Source: Bryoerythrophyllum caledonicum (lineage: Eukaryota; Streptophyta; Bryopsida; Pottiales; Pottiaceae). Taken from it: a DNA stretch of 64,000 nt. How positions within the stretch are numbered: position 1 is the stretch's first letter; each line of letters begins with the position of its first letter. Location: the NCBI GenBank assembly GCA_963971425.1, contig OZ020514.1, positions 38,725,158-38,789,157 on the forward strand. Reading direction: 5' to 3'. Shown here in pieces: positions 1 through 10,179 of the stretch. Below the pieces are notes generated by a model. That model saw only the letters and a program-made list of their open reading frames with translations. It was not told the DNA's origin and did no database searches. Position numbers and translations under genes: made by a program.

Positions 1-1205
1 ATCTGTTCAGTCATCTGGTTCATCTGTTGAACCATACGATCATGGAACCCGCGTTGGGTGTCCTCGATCTCCTTCTTTATTTCTTCTGTCCAGTTCCGCT
101 CTGGAAGAGCCAGTATGGGTGTCTGAATCTGCACTGGTGTCACCATGGGTGGTGCCACTAGTCTAGGCTGTTCCGGGTTTGACCCATATCTCACAGATAT
201 AGGAATTCCTCCACGAGCTGGTGGATGAGGTGGTGCAGGATTCTGAGCATAAATAGGAATGAAACTCGGAATCTTCTCCCCTTCACGCCTCCACAACCGC
301 TCTTGCTCCTTGTTAACTTGCTCCACGCGCCTAGCCGCTTCCTTAGCAGCCGTTAAACTTGCTGGCTGAGAGTTTAAGATCTCTCTGATGACCTTCTCAT
401 CAGTAAATCCTTGCAAGAAGAAGTGTTTAAGAGTATCATTGTCTAACAATGTACCCACAAATCGGGTCACCACCCACTCAAACCTACGGATGTAGGATGT
501 GATGTCCTCATCCATGCCCTGTCTAATTGATGACAAGGCAGTCAAGGCTGCACTCTAGCCCACCTCTGGCCGAAACTCTTCCAAAAATGCCGCCTGAAGT
601 GCATTCCAATCCGCGAAGGTATTGGCTGCATGGTTGCGGTACCATGCATAGGCACTACCTCTCAAAGTATTGGGAAACCATACCAAATAATAGCCAGGCT
701 CTGAAACCAAGGAGGTCGTGAGAATCTCGATGAACCTCTCCACGTGTGATGAAGGGTCTTCATCCCTTGAACCTGTGAACACGGGGAGGTTGGGTGGAAC
801 CGATTGTGAAGCCAACCCTGCAGGAAACACTATGGGTAAACCCCTGGGTTGCACCAAAGGGTTTATAAGCCTAGCCACTGGGCCTTGGTCCCCTCCACTA
901 CCTGTGCTCATCGCTTCTGCTCCTTGATCCACCACTAACTCTATAATTGGGACACTACCTCGAGTACCAGGGTCGATGACGTCCAACGCCTCCACGTCTA
1001 CCTCCTCTATAAAATCTCTTCCTACAGGTTTTCGGGATGTTGCAGATACGCTGGCTTCCTGTTCAACACCACTTCCTTGTTCGTCTAGCCCCACTCTATC
1101 CTCAGAAGTCCTCCGGTCTTGGTCAGTCCCTCCACGAGGCCTCCGGGATCTATGGTCTAATCCAGGTAGAAGGTTGGGGATAGAGGATCGGGTGCGCGGT
1201 TGCAT
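1..1205 (-). pseudogene. Ty3/gypsy gag, 5' part, broken by one stop
   Basis: The minus-strand frame starts at an ATG at 1205 and runs off the left edge of the window. Residues of about 130-216 look like the retrotransposon gag domain: an NLPVFTG segment, a VERF helix, then WFPNTLRG, AYAWYR and FLEEFRPEVG. The frame stops with TAG at 555-557. It resumes at once with gag-like sequence (SAALTALSSIRQG, YIRRFEWVVTRFVG, LKHFFLQGF) and a Pro-rich tail, so this is one nonsense change in a single gag. Gag packages the element RNA. The first 120 residues are acidic and unlike a known domain. The pol part would lie left of the window. The start is the first ATG after a leader that follows a primer-binding site, which supports it. 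Confidence 0.8.
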
Positions 1206-1754
1206 CTAACGGCCTCACATCCACGTGCACTTTTTAACTACACTTTCTTTTAACTTTTAATTATTTTTTCTTAATTATATTTTATTTTTATTTTGTTTTT
1301 TGACAACTAAGACCCTAGCCTACCCTCAAACAGGTAGGGAACGCAAGCCACCCAATCCAGACTACACCTTGATGACAAGCTCCGGCTTGGCAAACCCCAA
1401 AGGTCTCATCTGGATTGGGCATACGAGACTGTCACGTTGTGTAGGGCTGACCAAGTAATGGGCGAGACACTACGCCCTGCCTCGGCGGCCAGGACTCCTT
1501 GTTCTCAGTTCAGCCCACTCTTGGCATTACCTACTACAAGCAACCTATCAGACTGACCTAAATTGTTCACATATATCCATTCAAGGTTAAGATGTACCTT
1601 CCGCAATCCAGCTTCCTGCGCAGTTAGTATACCACCGGCCTATTCGATCACAAGGGTTTCTATTCTAACAAAAGTTAGTTAGGAATAAAACCTGGGCAGT
1701 GCTCCTTCCAACACGACCCCAACATGCACCTGTACGTCACCTACATGTGAGCCA
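1206..1754 (-). other. Untranslated leader between gypsy primer-binding site and gag
   Basis: About 550 bases without a credible reading frame. The stretch next to the gag ATG is A-rich on the element's sense strand (T-rich on plus, 1240-1300). Position between the primer-binding site and gag identifies it as the element's leader, where packaging signals usually sit; I see no specific motif. Confidence 0.5.
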
Positions 1755-1837
1755 CACGTCAATGCTCTACGAGATAGACAAATCACCTTCCAAGCAATCC
1801 TAAAGCCTATAGAGTTAGACTCCCGGCAGACGCACCA
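1755..1837 (+). promoter_or_regulatory. Gypsy primer-binding site with extended tRNA-Gly(UCC) resemblance
   Basis: Plus strand 1818-1837 reads GACTCCCGGCAGACGCACCA, the 3' end of plant tRNA-Gly(UCC) as I remember it, including the CCA that eukaryotic tRNA genes do not encode. Read on the minus strand it is a TGG-starting primer-binding site, placed three bases inside the putative LTR end. The likeness goes further: CCTTCCAAGCAAT at 1786-1798 matches the anticodon stem-loop, with a longer spacer (about 15 instead of about 8 bases), and the part before it is weakly similar to the D-arm side (about 15 of 30 positions). The 3' block is clear; the rest is suggestive. Confidence 0.65.
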
Positions 1838-1840
1838 TTA

Positions 1841-3530
1841 TGTGAACCAAAATTAACCCTATCTAATTTCATCCAACCTAAATTGCATGGATGAAACCCT
1901 AAACCTAATGGATGGAACCCTAAAACCTAATGGATGAAATCCTAACACCTAATGGATGATACCCTAAAACCTAATGGATGAAACCCTAAAACCTAATGGA
2001 TGATCCCTAAAACCTAATGGATGAAACCCTAAAACCTAATGGATGATCCCTAAAACCTAATGGATGAATTTCATTAGATGAGGTTAAGGTTAAAGACTTT
2101 AACCATACAAGGTAAAGTATAAGTAACTTGATATGGAAGTAAATAAATAAACAATGAAACTCAAGGGTAGAAGTAAGAAGTCAAAAATACACGATGAACA
2201 TTCAAGGAGAATAAAAATGCATGAAAAAACGTGCTCCGATCAAGGCAGCACACCCCTTGTCGCTAGAATCCCTATAACTTTGTCGTCGCTGATCGGATGT
2301 AAGCGAGCTTAGAGTCCCTAGAATCCTGACTTGAAGATCTACAAGCGTGCCAATTTTCAGCTCCAGAATCGTTGTCGTTCGCTCGCAGAGGTCCGTCAAA
2401 GTTGGTGAACCGAATCAAGCTAGCAGCAGCACCCCGGACACCAAAACCGCTGTAACTCAGTCCTCTGTGCTCGGATTTGAGCGTGCTGGATGTCCACAAA
2501 AAGCCAACTTCAAGGGCTACATTTCCTGAAAAAATAGACTCCAAAGTCGTCGTGGTCCGCCGGCAATGGCCCTCCAAAATTGATGCTCTAATTCTGCCAA
2601 GGCAGCAGACCTCTTTCTACAAATTATCCTATAACTCCTTTGTCACTGCTCCAAATGGAGCGTGCTTAGTACCTCTCGAAAGCTAACAATAAGATCTAAC
2701 TACTGCTAAAATATCAAGTCCTAACTCTAAGTATCCATTTAGCTAAACAAGATTAACCGCAGCCTAAAAAATAAGAGGGAAAATAGAAGAAGTTTTGGCA
2801 TAGCTTCGCCCAAGGCAAAAAAAAAAGAGAGGGAGAGTGGCCACCCACGCCTCTTATCCAAGTGGGAGGAGGCCCAAGGGTGGCGGCCACATCCCTACCC
2901 TTGAATCTAACAATCCCTAATCAAGATCAAGGGCCCACGATCACCAAAGCCCTAAACTCGATTTTAGGGCTGAACATGCCTATATCTACCAAACTAATAG
3001 GATTTGAGCAAAACTAACACCACCAATGTGTTCAAAACACACTTTAATCCCAAGATTGATTATTCACAAGTCCAAATCTGAGTTCTAGATCATTAGAAAC
3101 CAAGTAGTTTACTTTAATCGTTAAATCTACTTGCTACTAGTTTTTTTCTTTTTTCTTTTTCTTATCTTCTATTTTTTCTCTTTTCACAATAACATAAGTA
3201 CCATACAATTGAGGTTCTAATATAACTTTTCCACTAACTGAATTAAATACTAAACTACTAACTTGAATTACCTAGAACAACATACTAATTCTAATTCACT
3301 AATGGGTTTCTATGTCTCTTTTGCTTTTCGCAAGTCTAATTTCCTATTAATAACTCTAATTTTGCCCTCCACACTAATTTAAGGCTACGTGGAGTCCAGT
3401 TAACTAACCTTTACTAATAACACACTAGAAGGTGCTACTAACTACTAATCTAACTACTAATTGAAATAAACAAGACAGTTTTCCACTAACTAATCACTAA
3501 CTAACATTGTGGCGCTTCTGAGCGCTCACA
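1841..3530 (-). repeat. Probable 5' LTR of the gypsy element
   Basis: The stretch begins TGTGA right after the three-base spacer next to the primer-binding site and ends ...GCTCACA, giving a short TGTGA/TCACA inverted end as expected of an LTR (about 1.69 kb). It has no coding potential. It contains a telomere-like short tandem repeat (1877-2070), a purine-rich stretch near 2815-2840, and AT-rich DNA from 2990 on. The inner boundary is well supported by the primer-binding site. The outer boundary at 3530 is a guess, because the second LTR is not in the window. Confidence 0.45.
1877..2070. repeat. Tandem repeat with CCCTAAAACCTAATGGATGA-type units
   Basis: About eight imperfect units of roughly 20-22 bases, each holding a CCCTAAAACC core resembling the complement of the plant telomere repeat. 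It lies inside the probable gypsy LTR, so it is an internal minisatellite of the element rather than a chromosome end. Confidence 0.75.
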
Positions 3531-4789
3531 CATCCTATCGCTAACTTTTACAAAGTAGGCCGACTTCAAAGGGGTGGGAACAGGAGAAGAGGATGGACCG
3601 TTTCTAAAGCTCCGAAAATCGTGGTGAGGGGAGACGTAGGGACTGAGCCTGAGACTCAAGGAGTATGTGCAGCAAGAGGTTATTGGCCTTGCTATGAGCC
3701 TCCATATTCTTGTTTGAGATAGGTTTTTTGATGGATTGAGAAGCAGTGGAAGAGTGTTGGAAGAGGTTGGAGCCAGATCTGAGTCCAGGATTGTTGCAGG
3801 ACTTGCTCATCTGTGCTAGGTCAACGAAGGCAAGATCTAAAGCGAGCGGAAGCTAGTGTTGGGGTGTGGATCTGGGCACATTGAGCAAGTACTCTCAACC
3901 TCTCTAGATCTGGTAGTGAGAGCATTAGATCTGCAATCTTATCATACAGTCCCTATTTTTTCCCAGATCCCCAAGCCAAGTTCACAATTAGCACATACCG
4001 AATCTCCACCGCACAGTTGGAAGACGATACACAACTCGTGCCACTCTCTGTAAATACTACCAAGACACTCACTCCTCAAATTTTTGCATTAGATCTACAG
4101 ATTCACGCTTCATTAACCAACGTCCTTGCCTTACAAGTTTTCCTTGACACAATATTAGGAGTTGCACAGATCACCAGATACAATAATAATAGCCTAACCT
4201 ACACTAGATCACAAGAAACCTGTGCACACATAGATCTGTCCATCTAGAGTAGAGCGCGGAAGCGCTGCACAAATTTTCTAGCATCTTGCAGGCCCACAAC
4301 TAGACTCGAACTAGCACCTACAACCTAAGACTGAAGAAAGGAGCGATCTCGCATATCGACTCCTCGGCACATGAGCACACAGAGAAAGCTCGCCAACTTC
4401 AGCACACGCAGCACCTGCTCTAGCCCACCTGTAAACCGCCCCAAGAATCAACATCAACGACGTGAAGACTGAGAACAGCCTCGTCCCAGCAAATTCCGAA
4501 ACCAGCGACCCAACCCGAAACCAACAGCACCAGATCCGACGAACCCCAACCAGCAACACAAGAAGATCCGGCGAACTCAATCCTACCCCAACGACCCAAC
4601 CTGACATCAACAAAAGCAACCCAACTCGACCTCAACAACAATGATCACACACCAACGTTTAACACCACAGAAACCCGCCGACCACAACACCAGCCCACCT
4701 GGAATCAGCAGGTTCAAGCGAGACCACCCCGACGTGCTCCCTCGCTCCCCCGATCACCTGGAGTCTCACCCCTCCTTGACCACCCGGAG

Positions 4790-5160
4790 CCAGCGCCCTA
4801 CACCGCAAACCGACAACACGAAGCACAAACCCCGATCACTGGAGCCAGCGTCCTGCACCTCAAATCGACAACACGAAGCACGAACCCCGATCACCGGAGC
4901 CAGCGTCCTGCACCTCAACCACCCGAAGCTAGCGTCCTCACCGCAAACCGACAACACGAAGCACGAACCCCGATCACCGGAGCCAGCGTCCTGCACCTCA
5001 ACCACCCGGAGCCAGCGTCCTCACCGCAAACATGGAGCACGAACCCCGATCACCGGAGCCAACATCCTGCATCTCAAACCGACAACACGGAGCACAAACC
5101 CCGACCACCCGGAGCCAGTGTCTTGCACCTCAAACCGACAACACGGAGCACAAACAAGCT
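4790..5160 (+). repeat. Tandem repeat in LINE 5' UTR (GGAGCCAGCGTCCTGCACCT units)
   Basis: Five to six imperfect units of roughly 60-70 bases carrying GATCACCGGAGCCAGCGTCC, GCACCTCAA and CCGACAACACGAAGCAC. Long open frames across the block on both strands are repeat artefacts. The other LINE copy has a comparable but diverged repetitive leader (24.25-25.4 kb). Confidence 0.75.
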
Positions 5161-5602
5161 GCGACCACAACAAACAGCATACAACTCAACAAGCTGTGCG
5201 CAGGCCTCCCCGAAACCTCAACAACGCACTGGACCTGCAACACGCCCCGAACCTACGACCACCCGGACCCAACGCGCTCAGTAGACATCCGGACCCAACG
5301 CGCTCAGCAACCTGCGATCCGCGCTCCGATTCGAGGCTCAGCAACCTGCGATCCGCGCTCCGATTCAACGGACCTACGACCGGCGATTCAACGGACCTAG
5401 CGACCTACCACTACGGCGTGCGACCTACTACTCAACAACCAGATACTCTGCGACCTGCGTCTTGACTCATCCACGACCTGCGACCTACTAGGTGTCGTTA
5501 AAGCCAGTGACCCTCCAGACCCTGCGACCTTCGACCCAACGACTAGTTCTACTCCAGCTCACTCCACATTATCCCAGTAACGAGGTAAGCTTCTAACCCA
5601 CC

Positions 5603-5837
5603 ATGGCAGGATACCCCAAGCGAAACCTTGACATAGAAATGGAGGTAGAATCATCGGAGGAAAGCCCAGCCAGGGCCCAGACTTTAAAGGCAGCAAGGAA
5701 AGGCAAAGAAATCACAAGCACCAGCAAGAAGAGCAGAGCATCTACATCCGAAAAAGGTAAGTATACTCAAACTCCCGAACTAACCAAATTTAAATTTTGG
5801 TTGGGCTTCCAAGCGATAGAGGCCTTAGCGGTGGAAG
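5603..5837 (+). pseudogene. LINE ORF1 start, truncated copy
   Basis: An ATG in good context (ACCATGG) opens a frame of about 78 homologous codons. Its C-terminal part is nearly collinear with the ORF1 of the 13-27 kb LINE: TSKKS, KGK, QTPELTKFKFW, GFQA and EALAVE all recur. Homology ends after EALAVE; nine more codons are read from GTCCGTCC repeats before a stop. It gives the better view of the ORF1 N-terminus because the other copy carries a frameshift there. The segment is acidic, then lysine-rich, and matches no domain I know. Confidence 0.7.
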
Positions 5838-5935
5838 GGTTGTTTGGCTGTCCGTCCGTCCGGTAGTGTCCGTCCGTCCAGATGTCCGTCCGATAGAAGC
5901 TGTTGTCCGTCCGATAAGGGTCAACCCTAGTTTGA
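5838..5935. repeat. GTCCGTCC short tandem repeats at the LINE break
   Basis: Repeated GTCCGTCC words beginning exactly where LINE homology ends, followed by GGTCAA...TTGACC as a short inverted repeat at 5920-5940. It may be the terminus of whatever disrupted the LINE fragment; no partner end was recognised. Confidence 0.5.
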
Positions 5936-5989
5936 CCATGACTCGAGGTAAATCAATTTACCCACTGCCACGAAGGCGACTACGTGGCT

Positions 5990-6435
5990 GACACGTCGTC
6001 AACACGGTCGCGCGCGTGCAGACAGGGAGGCGGGCGCGTGAAGGGGTCGGGCGCGTACAGAGATGGGCCGGGCGCATATTGAAGGGGCCGGGCGCGTGCG
6101 GATATGGGCCGGGCGCGCATTGAAGGGGCCGAGTGCATACAGGGGAGGACCCGGCGCGTACCGTGTTGGGCCGGGCCCGTACAGGGGTGGACCGGGCGCG
6201 TATCGTGAGGGGCTGGGCGCGTGCACGGAGGACCGTGCACGTACCGCAAGTGGCCGAGCGCGTGCGATGAATGGCCGGGCGCATCCTTGGAGGGGCTGGC
6301 GCGTCCGGCCAAGGTCGCACGCGTTTGTAGAAGGGCTGCGCGCGTTCGTGGGGGAGGAGTGGGCACGTTCGTGGAGGGGGCTGGGCCTGGCGCGTGGTCT
6401 TTGGGGTCGCGCGCGTACGGGTATTGAATTCAGGG
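5990..6435. repeat. GC-rich minisatellite (GGGCCGGGCGCGT units)
   Basis: About twenty imperfect units of 19-21 bases built on GGGCCGGGCGCGTNC. Open frames occur on both strands with low-complexity Pro/Arg or Gly/Arg translations and are rejected as genes. The block lies just downstream of the kinase gene and differs sharply in base composition from its AT-richer surroundings. Confidence 0.85.
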
Positions 6436-6593
6436 GCGTGCGCGCTCTCTCACTTCTTAACATGCATGAGCTTCATGTCGCACTGTGTATGAAAAATGTT
6501 AATCTTTTATTTATCACGAGATGGGCAAAAAACACCGTTACATCACAATGCTAGTACGTATTGCAAAATGATCAACAACTAAAACCTTCATTA

Positions 6594-7907
6594 TCAATAC
6601 GCTAAGTCAAAATAACTATATCTCATAGCGGAAGCAAGCGTCCAGAACTTCAAAGTTAATGGTTTAGCCATTAGCTCGTCAACCACTTTGCAAAGTGTTG
6701 GACGTTTGCGGGGATCTCGCTCCAGTAATTTCTCGATCTTCACTTGAAAAGCTACATAGTTGACCGTTGATTTGAAGAATGTTGAGTCAGATTCTTTCTC
6801 CCAAATTGCTCTAGCCATCCATCCAACGGAGTACAAATCGGCGAGCTGGGTGTATTGGTGACGCCGCTGCATCACATCCAATGCCGTTTTCGAATCTTGT
6901 GGGCCGAATTTGAAAAACAACTTTGGAGCTACCCAATGTCGTCTACGGCGTTGATTGTCAAGCTCCGTGTCTATCCGGAATCCATATTTTGATGGCTCTT
7001 CGTGTGATACTCGGCTCGCAATTCCCCAATCACAAACGCCAATGAAGACGGACCCTGGTTTCTCTGGAGGAAAGTGGAGAAGCACGTTTGTGGGAGCGAT
7101 GTCATTGTGAATGACATTTGCCTTGTGGACTTGGGCCATGGTGCACATCAAAGCCCAGGCAAGTCTTGTTCTATTCTTCGGGAAGGCTAAGATTTGTGTT
7201 GTATCCTCCGCCGAAATATATGGAGCTGAAAGGATTAAGTTGCTCGAAGCCGCCAGATTTGCCTTTGAATCGACGGTTTTAAAATGAGCCCAACTACCAC
7301 CATTCCACCACAATGTGTACGCCTTCATATTCTTTGTATTCACCACCCAAAACTTTATAACTCCTGGGTGTGCAACATGACATATCATGGCCTCGTGAGA
7401 CCGTTGTCTAAATTTCTCCTTCGGATAAGACGTCGTTGGCATTTTCCCGGCAAACTCCATGTATGCCGAAATGGCTCGCACACCCACGATGCGGACCTTC
7501 CGAACCTTTCCGTATCCACCAACGGCATCATATCCGGAAAGTCCATAAACTCCGATATCTTCTGGAAGAAATTGCACGCTGTGCAACATATGCGCCTCCA
7601 TGGCTGACTTCATCGCTTGTTCATTCCAAGGCATACCTCTCATACAAGCGCTTGAAAACCTTCCGATGGTGGTCTTCACACCTTCGAGGAACTTGCGGAG
7701 TTCCAAGTCTCGTGGCTGATGCTGGCCCCCGCGAGGTTTTTTCACCTCACAATCAAATACATGCGATGCATTACTCGTACATTGAGTGATTACTCTCTCC
7801 ATGAATGAGGCATAGTGATACATGCCATATGCATCCTTGAGTGATTCAGAACTCTCCAGAGCGCGCTCGAATTTTGACTGGAGGTCCGCTTGAGGCACAT
7901 GATTCAT
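6594..7907 (-). CDS. Divergent protein kinase, apparently intact
   Basis: A 437-codon frame with a recognisable kinase domain over about residues 125-410. It has a glycine-rich loop VGGYGKV (129-135), a lysine in AGK (K155), a catalytic loop HNDIAPTN (D269, N274), DWG in place of DFG (D293), DLYSVGW matching the F-helix DxxSxG (357-363) and RDPRKRP near the end (398-403). All residues needed for phosphotransfer appear present, so activity is possible. Residues 1-120 match nothing I know. A 106-codon frame upstream ends in an ATGA overlap with this ATG, so the two may be one gene split by a frameshift. The gene lies between Helitron sequence and minisatellites, so it may be element cargo. Substrate unknown. 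Confidence 0.75.
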   Translation of the reverse strand: MNHVPQADLQSKFERALESSESLKDAYGMYHYASFMERVITQCTSNASHVFDCEVKKPRGGQHQPRDLELRKFLEGVKTTIGRFSSACMRGMPWNEQAMKSAMEAHMLHSVQFLPEDIGVYGLSGYDAVGGYGKVRKVRIVGVRAISAYMEFAGKMPTTSYPKEKFRQRSHEAMICHVAHPGVIKFWVVNTKNMKAYTLWWNGGSWAHFKTVDSKANLAASSNLILSAPYISAEDTTQILAFPKNRTRLAWALMCTMAQVHKANVIHNDIAPTNVLLHFPPEKPGSVFIGVCDWGIASRVSHEEPSKYGFRIDTELDNQRRRRHWVAPKLFFKFGPQDSKTALDVMQRRHQYTQLADLYSVGWMARAIWEKESDSTFFKSTVNYVAFQVKIEKLLERDPRKRPTLCKVVDELMAKPLTLKFWTLASAMRYSYFDLAY

Positions 7908-8224
7908 GGCTCTCCCTTCTCCAAATAAACTTGACGGAATCGCACCACGTCAGTTTCACACCATGGACGGTAGTATTGTATTGCCACACCTCGAAGAAAT
8001 GCAGTATACTCCTTTGGTGGATAACCGGCATCCTTCTCGTGCGCAGACATTTTTTGCTTCGCCCTCTTTGACGGTGCCTTTGGTGCATCGGAAGGATTGC
8101 GGCTCGACTTCGCAACACTAGTAGGTGGAAGCTCAGATGCATCTGGAGCATCTAAATCAACATACGCGGGCCGCTTTCCAGTATTACGATTAGTGGCCAT
8201 TGCAATAATCACAACCCTACACAA
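7904..8224 (-). CDS. Small basic frame upstream of the kinase, perhaps its N-terminal part
   Basis: Up to 106 codons; an internal ATG at 8200 gives 98. The start is Lys/Ser/Ala/Pro-rich (KRPAYVDLDAPDASELPP, KAPSKRAKQK) and looks disordered; the end (YPPKEYTAFLRGVAIQYYRPW) looks folded. The TGA overlaps the kinase ATG (ATGA at 7904-7907) and lies one base out of frame. In a eukaryote this more likely marks a frameshift in one gene, or a missed exon junction, than two cistrons. No domain recognised. Helitron coding homology ends upstream near 8270. Confidence 0.45.
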   Translation of the reverse strand: MCRVVIIAMATNRNTGKRPAYVDLDAPDASELPPTSVAKSSRNPSDAPKAPSKRAKQKMSAHEKDAGYPPKEYTAFLRGVAIQYYRPWCETDVVRFRQVYLEKGEP

Positions 8225-8289
8225 ACTACAATTTTATAAAAAAAAATCAAAACCTCCCCCGGACCCAATGTGTGGTGGCCCCCCTCTTA

Positions 8290-9212
8290 GTGATACATGG
8301 AGCCTTGAATCGGGAATGTGTACACCGCGCCCTACGTAAACCTTTCATCGATGTTGACGCCCAGCAACGTGAACGATAGAGCATTGTTATATGCACGGAT
8401 GTTTGTCCGAAAGGCCTTTGTTGTAGGCATTTGGTCTCTCAGCAAGCTCCGGAGCGGCTCGGGGGGCGGTGCCAGAGGTTCAATGTTTGTGACCTTCCCT
8501 CGATCGCAGCACATAATGAAGTGTGGATCTGTAAATGTTGAATCGTTTCCAGCAACACGCTCCTCACGCCAGTGAAATGTGCTACAATCTCGGCAACAAA
8601 TGTCCATGCGGCCGAGAACATGTCGAAGTGCGCCTGCCACCGCGTCAATTGCACGCCTTGCAAGAAGAATAACACGTTGAGCACGCCTGAGCTGTTGGGC
8701 AGCATTATCTGCCTCAAGCTGAGCCGCAGTCCGATCCGCACGTCGCTCGCGATCAAGACGATTTCTTCGCGATTGCGGGCTCTCGTTGACCGCTTCTGTT
8801 TCACATTGTCAATTAAGTTATTAGGAGAATGGCAGTCAAATAAAAGGGAAGTGACTCCACCATACCTTGTACTACTGCTGCCTCTTCCTCGATTTGAGCA
8901 GGCCTTTCAGCCCCAAGTGTCTCGTGATCGATTGGTGGATACTCATTCCGTTGCTCAAGCGTACGAGTCGTACTGCACTCTGCCACTCGCTGCCGCTCAC
9001 GGTCACGGTTTCCTTTTGGTCATCATTGCCAAATGCTTGTCGTCGTGCTTGTCGCCGTTGAGACGCCTGAGCCGTTGGGCAACATTATTTGCCTCACGCT
9101 GAGCTGCTGTCCGATCCGCACGTCGCTCGCAATTAAGACGATTTCTTCGCGATCGCCAGCTCTCGTTGATTACATACATCTGAATATGACCCAGCAAAAA
9201 ATATATAATCAA
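8290..9212 (-). pseudogene. Helitron Rep/helicase, N-terminal fragment
   Basis: The segment has two copies of a basic coil (ERRADRTAAQ at about 9110 and again near 8730), then the Helitron-like N-terminal domain. That domain shows CRDCSTFHWREERV, PHFIMCCDRGKV, EPLAPPPEPLRSLL, KAFRTNIRAYNNALSFTLLGVNID and, after a TAG at 8332-8334, GAVYTFPIQG and YH. This order matches the start of Helitron proteins, which nick DNA and drive rolling-circle transposition. A stop separates the two coils, and the frame changes between them. AG before the first ATG at 9182 looks like a splice acceptor (TTCAG/ATG). The copy is non-functional. Confidence 0.75.
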
Positions 9213-9358
9213 GATACATATTTAAATTTTCACACATTATATGTATTTATATGATTCTACTAAGCTATAAAAAGTAAAAGGAAAAAGTAGAAGTAAAAAG
9301 TAAAAGATAAAAATGAAGATATTGACCCATTGTCTCCAACGGGCCCATATACAATCCC

Positions 9359-9619
9359 TCAATGAAGTACACATATATTTGGATAATGACCTAATTCCAT
9401 TAAGACGTCACAAACCTTCTCATATATCGTGTGTGGTGGATTCCAGTGTTCCTCAAAATCGACTTGGGGTTTCATGCCATCGTAAGTGAGTTTGTTGCGA
9501 TCATGCTTTGCAGTGATTGCTGAGCCATGTCGAAGATCACTCTGTGTCTGTGGTTTGACGGGAACGCGGAGGAAGCCGCCAACTTCTACGTGACGCTTGG
9601 GACATCTTCTACGTGACAT
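9359..9619 (-). CDS. Unrecognised small frame in the Helitron 5' region
   Basis: 86 codons with ordinary composition (YDGMKPQVDFEEHWNPPHTIYEKV). It lies between the captured methyltransferase fragment and the Rep region on the same strand, so it could be another captured exon. A repeat of CACGTAGAAGATGTC flanks its start. No family recognised. Confidence 0.25.
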   Translation of the reverse strand: MSRRRCPKRHVEVGGFLRVPVKPQTQSDLRHGSAITAKHDRNKLTYDGMKPQVDFEEHWNPPHTIYEKVCDVLMELGHYPNICVLH

Positions 9620-10179
9620 CTTCTACGTGACATCTTCACAACAATTCTCCTGAAGTCGCTAATTCTCAGGCTTGAATCGAAACTGGGCAACACGTATCCT
9701 AGAATGTTGTGGCATCGCAACATATTCTCAAGCAGATTCTGTAATCATGCAATTCACAATTTGTGAGGAAAGAATAAGCAAGCCAATACTACAATAAACG
9801 GATGACGCATCGGAGTGATTCCTTCTCGAAATGCTAGATTTGAACACCATCCAAGGTTGCAAGAGACTAGATTGAGTGCGCCATCCACAGATATCGTGGA
9901 CGGAATTGGATTATATGAATTCGAGGATACAAAGAGCTCCTCATCGTCATCATAATGTAAGAAAATAATGGAAATTAAAGAGTGTCCTATGGCTCTTGGT
10001 CTGCTACCGAAGATGTACAAACCCTAACTGATCATGGCGATGGAGTGATGGCGGCTTTGATCGGTTGTGGTGGGCATATTCTTGTGTCTCTCGGAAGAGT
10101 GGAGGTGATTCGGGGATGGAGGTGTAGGTTTTCACTCCTCGTCGCCGTTGTTGGCTTCCTTGCTCTACTAGAAGGATTT

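Larger units (their letters stand above)
3540..5837 (+). mobile_element. 5' fragment of the large LINE, plus strand
   Basis: Second copy of the LINE found at 13.5-26.9 kb, in the opposite orientation. It holds 5' UTR-like sequence (for example GCAGCAAGAGGT at about 3669, also present in the 5' region of the other copy on the minus strand), tandem repeats at 4790-5160, and the start of ORF1 from 5603. Homology stops within ORF1 at about 5837, where unrelated GTCCGTCC repeats begin. Loss of the 3' part is unusual, since LINE copies normally lose their 5' end. Later insertion or rearrangement is the simplest explanation. Confidence 0.6.

Noticed and set aside
1755-1837. A functional tRNA-Gly gene
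   Set aside because: The 5' acceptor strand and D-arm are not complementary as needed, the variable region is too long, and a genomic CCA is unexpected; a retroelement primer-binding site explains it better.
4641-5465. 274-codon plus-strand frame rich in Thr, Pro and Ser
   Set aside because: Repetitive translation of the LINE 5' UTR tandem repeat; the real ORF1 begins at 5603.
5958-6554. Overlapping frames on both strands over the GC-rich block
   Set aside because: All come from a 19-21-bp tandem repeat; translations are repetitive Pro/Arg or Gly/Arg.
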